NCBI GenBank assembly: GCA_003233295.1
Contig: QILJ01000085.1
Coordinates: 1-10,112, forward strand
Direction of reading: 5' to 3'
Length of the DNA stretch: 10,112 nucleotides
DNA from: Ignavibacteria bacterium
GTDB taxonomy: Bacteria; Bacteroidota; Ignavibacteria; Ignavibacteriales; Melioribacteraceae
Under the pieces are notes generated by a model that worked only from the letters and a program-made list of their open reading frames with translations, searched no databases and was not told the origin of the DNA. The position numbers and the translations under genes are program-made. Shown here in pieces: positions 5,997 to 10,112 of the stretch (its first letter is position 1; every line of letters starts with the position of its first letter).

Positions 5997-7583
5997 ATGG
6001 ATTACGATAAAAAAACAAAAAATGAGCTTGTTAAAGAAATTCAAAGGTTGAATAACGTAATCTCAAATTCTATTACAAGTGAAGATGCTGAGGTAAAGCA
6101 AAATGAAAATCCAAACAATTCTAAGAACGGAGCACTCTATAATCTAATATTTAATCAGCCGTTTCTTGGTATTGTCCATTTTGATGAAGACCGCACTATT
6201 ATTGACTGCAATGATCAATTTGTAAAAATAATTGGCACTCTGCGTGAAGAAATTATTGGACACAACCTTCTCAATTTTTTTGATAACAAAGAAATTCTAC
6301 TTGCAATAAAAGATGCTTTTGCTGATAAGGTTTCTGTATTCGAGGGAGGATATTTCAATCAATTTCGCAACGAAGAAATGTTTGTAAAAGTTTTCTTCAA
6401 TAGTTCTCGCGATAATAGCAATGAAATAGTTTTAGGTACTGGTCTGTTTGAGGATATCACTGCGAAGAAGAAAGCAGAAAAAGAAGTTGAGCTCCTTGCG
6501 CACTCAATACAAAACATTAGCGAATGTGTAATCATTACTAACCCTCAGAATAAAATTCTCTATGTTAATAAAGCCTTCGAAAATATATTCGGGTATACTT
6601 CGGAAGAAATAATTGGTGAATCATTCGGTGTATTGAGGTCACTTAATAATCCCAAAAAGATCAACGATGAAATTTATAAGTCCACTTCTTCCAAAGTGTG
6701 GCAAGGAGAATTGCTTAATGTAAAAAAAGACGGTACGGAATTTCCAATATTTTTATCTACTACTTTGCTTAAGAATACAGAGGGTGAAACATATGCGCGT
6801 ATTGGAGTTGTACGAGATACCACCCAAAGGAAAAAAGTTGAAAAAGAATTAATAGAAGCAAAACTAAAAGCCGAACAATCGGATAAACTTAAATCAGAAT
6901 TTCTTGCACAAATGTCGCACGAAATAAGAACCCCGATCAATGTAATATTGAACATTGCAAACATGATTTTGGAAGATCATTACTTTGATGCTGATGAAGA
7001 TACAAAAGCAACCTTTTCCATTCTTGATTCTGCCGGGAAGCGAATAACACGAACGATAGACCTTATACTTAACATGGCTGAGGTTCAAGTTGGCGCTTAT
7101 GATTATACTCCGCGTCGCTTCGATCTCTTTTCTGATATGTACAACCTACTCTATCGTGAATTCGAAAAGATATCCGAGGAAAAAGGAATTGAATTTAAGT
7201 GGACTAAGAATACAGATAATGCTTTAATAACAGCCGATGTCTATTCCGTTTCACAAATTTTTTCCAATCTTCTATACAACGCTGTTAAGTTCACGAACAT
7301 AGGCGAAGTTGATGTGATTTTCTCAAGAAATTCAAAAGAAAATTTGCTGGTGCAGTTTGTCGATACCGGTATTGGAATTGAGGAAGAATTTCTGCCGCAC
7401 GTATTTGAAATTTTTTCGCAAGAAGACCGTGGACATACAAGACAGTTTGAAGGTAACGGACTTGGTCTGGCGTTGGTTAAAAGTTATTGTGAGTTGAATA
7501 AAATTAATATTAAGATAGAGAGTACAAAGGGAACTGGCACAACTGTTAGTTTGATCTTTCCTAAAACCAAACAAAAAGATTAA
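5997..7583 (+). CDS. Soluble PAS-PAS sensor histidine kinase
   Basis: This 528-residue kinase autophosphorylates on His and would pass the phosphate to a response regulator. A short N-terminal coiled coil (about 5-25) is followed by PAS domain 1 (about 46-156), PAS domain 2 (about 167-277, with NKAFENIFGYTSEEIIG), and a linker helix. The HisKA domain has the H-box MSHEIRTPINVILN with phosphoacceptor His308. The HATPase domain (about 410-525) has the N-box SNLLYNAVKFT (Asn424/Asn428), G1 DTGIGI from Asp456, F-box FEIFSQED and G2 GNGLGLAL from Gly486. All catalytic boxes are intact. There is no signal peptide, membrane helix or receiver domain, so it is cytoplasmic and senses an internal signal. 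No response regulator is adjacent, so its partner is encoded elsewhere. The ATG start follows an in-frame stop closely, with only a weak ribosome binding site. Confidence 0.92.
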   Translation: MDYDKKTKNELVKEIQRLNNVISNSITSEDAEVKQNENPNNSKNGALYNLIFNQPFLGIVHFDEDRTIIDCNDQFVKIIGTLREEIIGHNLLNFFDNKEILLAIKDAFADKVSVFEGGYFNQFRNEEMFVKVFFNSSRDNSNEIVLGTGLFEDITAKKKAEKEVELLAHSIQNISECVIITNPQNKILYVNKAFENIFGYTSEEIIGESFGVLRSLNNPKKINDEIYKSTSSKVWQGELLNVKKDGTEFPIFLSTTLLKNTEGETYARIGVVRDTTQRKKVEKELIEAKLKAEQSDKLKSEFLAQMSHEIRTPINVILNIANMILEDHYFDADEDTKATFSILDSAGKRITRTIDLILNMAEVQVGAYDYTPRRFDLFSDMYNLLYREFEKISEEKGIEFKWTKNTDNALITADVYSVSQIFSNLLYNAVKFTNIGEVDVIFSRNSKENLLVQFVDTGIGIEEEFLPHVFEIFSQEDRGHTRQFEGNGLGLALVKSYCELNKINIKIESTKGTGTTVSLIFPKTKQKD

Positions 7584-7625
7584 TGTGTCATATATTTTTC
7601 TTCTTATCAAATAAGTGTGATCCAG

Positions 7626-8990
7626 ATGAATGAAATTGAACTTAGCAGAAGTTTAAAAAAAGATTCGTTTTATTTGTTCATGGAAGGAATAAAATCTGTA
7701 AATCCGGATAAGTTAATTGAGGATCACTTTGTTGTTGAAAAAGATAAGTTAATTGTTTCAGATGTAAATGCTGCAACAAAGAATTTTCACTTGGATGAAT
7801 TTGAAAGAATCTTTGTTATAGGCGCTGGAAAGGCAAGCTCAGCCATGGCAAGTGAAGTTGAAAAAATCTTAGGTGATAAGATTGACTCCGGACTTATTGT
7901 TACGAAATACAGCTTCGGTACAGAATTAAAAATTATAGAGCAGATCGAAGCTGGTCATCCATTACCTGATGATAGCGGAGTTGCTGCTGCTGATAAGATA
8001 AAAATGCTTTGTAATAATGCAGCAGAAAAAGATTTAGTAATTAATCTTCTTTCAGGCGGCGCATCATCGTTACTTCCCAGTCCTGCCGGGGATATTAGTC
8101 TAGAAGAGAAAATTCAAACAACAGAGCTTTTGCTTAATTCTGGCGCAGCAATAGATGAGATAAATACTATTCGCAAACATATTTCTACAATTAAAGGCGG
8201 ACAGTTAATGCAATCTGCATTCCCGGCAACTGTAATATCGCTCATCATTTCTGATGTAATTGGGGATGACCCCGGTATTATCGGCTCGGGACCAACCGTA
8301 CCTGATAACAGCACTTTTTCTGACTGCCTAAATATATTGACGAAGTATGATCTTATTAATTCTGTTCCATCTTCAGTTTTGCAGCATCTTACAGAGGGAG
8401 ATAGTAACAGAAAGTTTGAAACTCCATCTGCAGAAGATCCGATATTTGCAAAGTCTAATAATTTTATTATCGGGAATAATTTAATTTGTTTAAATTATAT
8501 TAAAGATACTGCGCAGGACCTTGATTATGATTCAAAGATACTTAATACACAACTTAGCGGTGAGGCAAAGCAAGTTGGAATTGATATAGCTTCCGATGCA
8601 ATTGAGTTTCTCGAACATGGAGCTGAAGTTGGAAAAAAATATTGCTTAATCTATGGCGGTGAAACAACAGTTAATATAATTGGTGTGGGGAAAGGAGGAC
8701 GGAATCAAGAAATGGTGCTTTCCGGTGCAATGAAACTTCCCGGTCATAAAGGAATTGCAATGTTAAGCTGCGGGAGTGACGGCAATGATGGTCCTACAGA
8801 TGCGGCGGGTGCTTACTGCGATTGGACCACAATAGATAGAGGGGAGGCGTTAAACTTAAACGCACAAGAATATTTATCAAACAATGATTCGTATAATTAT
8901 TTTAACCAGCTTAATGATCTAATTATAACCGGACCGACGAAAACAAATGTAATGGATATTCAAATTATTTTAATATCGAAAATTATTTAA
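7626..8990 (+). CDS. Type II glycerate 2-kinase (GckA/MOFRL family)
   Basis: The enzyme phosphorylates D-glycerate with ATP, giving 2-phosphoglycerate for glycolysis, in the cytoplasm. The length of 454 residues fits the family. The N-terminal DUF4147 domain shows the VIGAGKASSAMA loop, GHPLPD, the glycine-rich LLSGGASSLLP and IRKHISTIKGGQL, followed by ISDVIGDDPGIIGSGPTVPD. The C-terminal MOFRL domain shows YGGETTVN, GKGGRNQEM, the SCGSDGNDGPTDAAGA segment and the closing GPTKTNVMDIQIILI. All these family motifs are present. The frame can also start at GTG 7617, but ATG 7626 is the more ordinary choice; neither has a strong ribosome binding site. It lies 42 bases after the kinase gene and 20 before an aldo/keto reductase, so co-transcription is likely. 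Confidence 0.92.
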   Translation: MNEIELSRSLKKDSFYLFMEGIKSVNPDKLIEDHFVVEKDKLIVSDVNAATKNFHLDEFERIFVIGAGKASSAMASEVEKILGDKIDSGLIVTKYSFGTELKIIEQIEAGHPLPDDSGVAAADKIKMLCNNAAEKDLVINLLSGGASSLLPSPAGDISLEEKIQTTELLLNSGAAIDEINTIRKHISTIKGGQLMQSAFPATVISLIISDVIGDDPGIIGSGPTVPDNSTFSDCLNILTKYDLINSVPSSVLQHLTEGDSNRKFETPSAEDPIFAKSNNFIIGNNLICLNYIKDTAQDLDYDSKILNTQLSGEAKQVGIDIASDAIEFLEHGAEVGKKYCLIYGGETTVNIIGVGKGGRNQEMVLSGAMKLPGHKGIAMLSCGSDGNDGPTDAAGAYCDWTTIDRGEALNLNAQEYLSNNDSYNYFNQLNDLIITGPTKTNVMDIQIILISKII

Positions 8991-9010
8991 TAAATAAATG
9001 ATAAATAACT

Positions 9011-9997
9011 ATGAACTTTAATGAGAATAGATACAGTGAAATGATCTATAGGAGATGTGGTAGAAGCGGAATTGATTTACCTGCAATTTCTTTAGGACTG
9101 TGGCATAACTTTGGCGATGTAGATGACTTTGAAAATGCAAGGAACATGATCTTTAAATCCTTCGATTTGGGAATTACTCATTTTGATCTCGCAAATAATT
9201 ATGGACCATCGCCGGGAAGTGCGGAAAGAAATTTCGGCAAGATATTGAAAGAAGACCTTTATAACCATAGAGATGAATTAATAATATCGACAAAAGCCGG
9301 TTATTTAATGTGGAATGGACCATATGGCGAGTGGGGATCAAGAAAACATATGATTGCAAGTTTAGATCAGAGTTTGAAACGACTTCGATTAGATTACGTT
9401 GACATTTTTTATCATCATCGACCTGATCCCGATACACCACTTGAAGAAACAATGATGACGCTCGATCATATTGTTAGACAAGGGAAAGCACTATATGTTG
9501 GTTTGTCCAACTATGATCATATTCAAACTGAGATAGCAGTAAAAATTTTGAATCAGCTAGGCACACCTATTCTAATTCATCAACCGAAGTATAATATGTT
9601 TACAAGATGGATTGAATCCGATTTGCTTACAGTGCTTGAAGATAAAGGGATCGGATGCATTTCGTTTTCACCGCTGGCACAAGGAATGCTGACAGATAAA
9701 TATATTAACGGAATTCCGGCAGATTCTCGTGCTGCAAACGAACATGGATTCCTTCAGCCGGAAGCTATTACAAAAAGTGCAGTAGATAAAATAAAGAAGC
9801 TGAATAAGGTTGCTCATGAAAGAGGTCAAACACTTGCACAATTAGCTTTAGTGTGGAATCTTAGAAATAAAGGAATGACATCGGTGCTGATTGGAGCAAG
9901 AAGTGTTCAACAAATTGAAGAGAATGTAAGCAGTATTAATAATCTTGAAATTTCAGAAGAAGAATTAAAAACAATAAATGAAATTCTTTCCGAGTAA
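9011..9997 (+). CDS. yghZ: YghZ-like aldo/keto reductase
   Basis: This 328-residue NADPH-dependent TIM-barrel reductase closely resembles Escherichia coli YghZ (Gpr). YghZ reduces L-glyceraldehyde 3-phosphate and also acts on methylglyoxal. Shared stretches include LGLWHNFG, FDLGITHFDLANNYGP, GSAE, DELIISTKAGY, SLDQSLKR and YVDIFY. The catalytic tetrad is complete: Asp59, Tyr64, Lys95 and His136. The nucleotide-binding end has the usual TSVLIGA and QIEENV motifs. YghZ is about 346 residues, so this copy lacks only a short C-terminal tail. It follows glycerate kinase by 20 bases, suggesting a shared job in three-carbon aldehyde and glycerate metabolism. The exact substrate cannot be fixed from sequence. 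Confidence 0.9.
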   Translation: MNFNENRYSEMIYRRCGRSGIDLPAISLGLWHNFGDVDDFENARNMIFKSFDLGITHFDLANNYGPSPGSAERNFGKILKEDLYNHRDELIISTKAGYLMWNGPYGEWGSRKHMIASLDQSLKRLRLDYVDIFYHHRPDPDTPLEETMMTLDHIVRQGKALYVGLSNYDHIQTEIAVKILNQLGTPILIHQPKYNMFTRWIESDLLTVLEDKGIGCISFSPLAQGMLTDKYINGIPADSRAANEHGFLQPEAITKSAVDKIKKLNKVAHERGQTLAQLALVWNLRNKGMTSVLIGARSVQQIEENVSSINNLEISEEELKTINEILSE

Positions 9998-10030
9998 TAT
10001 TGAATTGAACATTAAATAGTGAGATAAATA

Positions 10031-10112
10031 ATGAAAAAGAATTTAACAATCCTTGTAACCGGTGGTACCGGCTACATAGGCAGTCACACAGTTTTGCAGT
10101 TATTAGATGCCG
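10031..10112 (+). CDS. galE: UDP-glucose 4-epimerase, 5' end only
   Basis: The first 27 residues are visible before the window ends. They begin with a strand leading into TGGTGYIGSHTVLQLL, the Gly-x-x-Gly-x-x-Gly NAD-binding loop of the extended short-chain dehydrogenases. The YIGSHT wording is typical of GalE, which interconverts UDP-glucose and UDP-galactose for exopolysaccharide and galactose metabolism. A related nucleotide-sugar epimerase or dehydratase is possible because the catalytic Tyr-x-x-x-Lys lies outside the window. It starts 33 bases after the reductase, with a weak purine-rich ribosome binding site. Confidence 0.75.
   Translation, partial: MKKNLTILVTGGTGYIGSHTVLQLLDA

Noticed and set aside
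1..10112. Searched by eye for CRISPR arrays, tRNA genes, transposase genes and terminal inverted repeats.
   Set aside because: No regularly spaced repeats, cloverleaf sequences or mobile-element genes were seen.

Overview
The window is AT-rich (roughly two thirds A+T by eye). Every gene I accept is on the + strand. It looks like a member of the Bacteroidota/Chlorobi superphylum, most likely an Ignavibacteria-type bacterium. The reasons are homologues of the gliding/type IX secretion motor proteins GldL and GldM, a TAnnTTTG promoter element, many signal peptides cleaved just before Gln, and a perfect Shine-Dalgarno site, which classical Bacteroidetes usually lack. This assignment is inference.

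Layout. Positions 1-312 are the 3' end of an unrecognised zinc-ribbon-like protein. Positions 313-645 are an AT-rich regulatory gap with repeated small palindromes, a 7-bp inverted repeat, a TAnnTTTG promoter and an AGGAGGT ribosome binding site. Positions 646-5788 hold a tightly spaced cassette: a GldL-like inner-membrane protein whose reading frame is broken exactly between its two membrane helices, a short GldM-like protein with an ambiguous start, a secreted beta-rich protein, and two secreted outer-membrane beta-barrel candidates. Positions 5997-7583 encode a soluble two-PAS sensor histidine kinase with no response regulator next to it. Positions 7626-8990 encode a type II glycerate kinase, 9011-9997 a YghZ-like aldo/keto reductase, and 10031 to the edge the start of a UDP-glucose 4-epimerase.

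The 646-5788 cassette is the interesting part. GldL and GldM form a proton-driven rotary motor in the type IX secretion system. Here a reduced GldL/GldM pair is followed not by GldN but by a separate secreted domain protein and two barrel-like proteins I do not recognise. This arrangement suggests an ion-driven trans-envelope machine different from the standard GldKLMN complex, reaching from the inner membrane through the periplasm to the outer membrane. Function, substrate and even assembly are inferred. The two frame anomalies (positions 845-870 and 1172-1187) are either assembly errors, decay, or recoding, and should be settled first. The downstream genes look like ordinary regulation and carbohydrate metabolism, possibly in one transcription unit because the gaps from 7584 on are only 20-42 bases.
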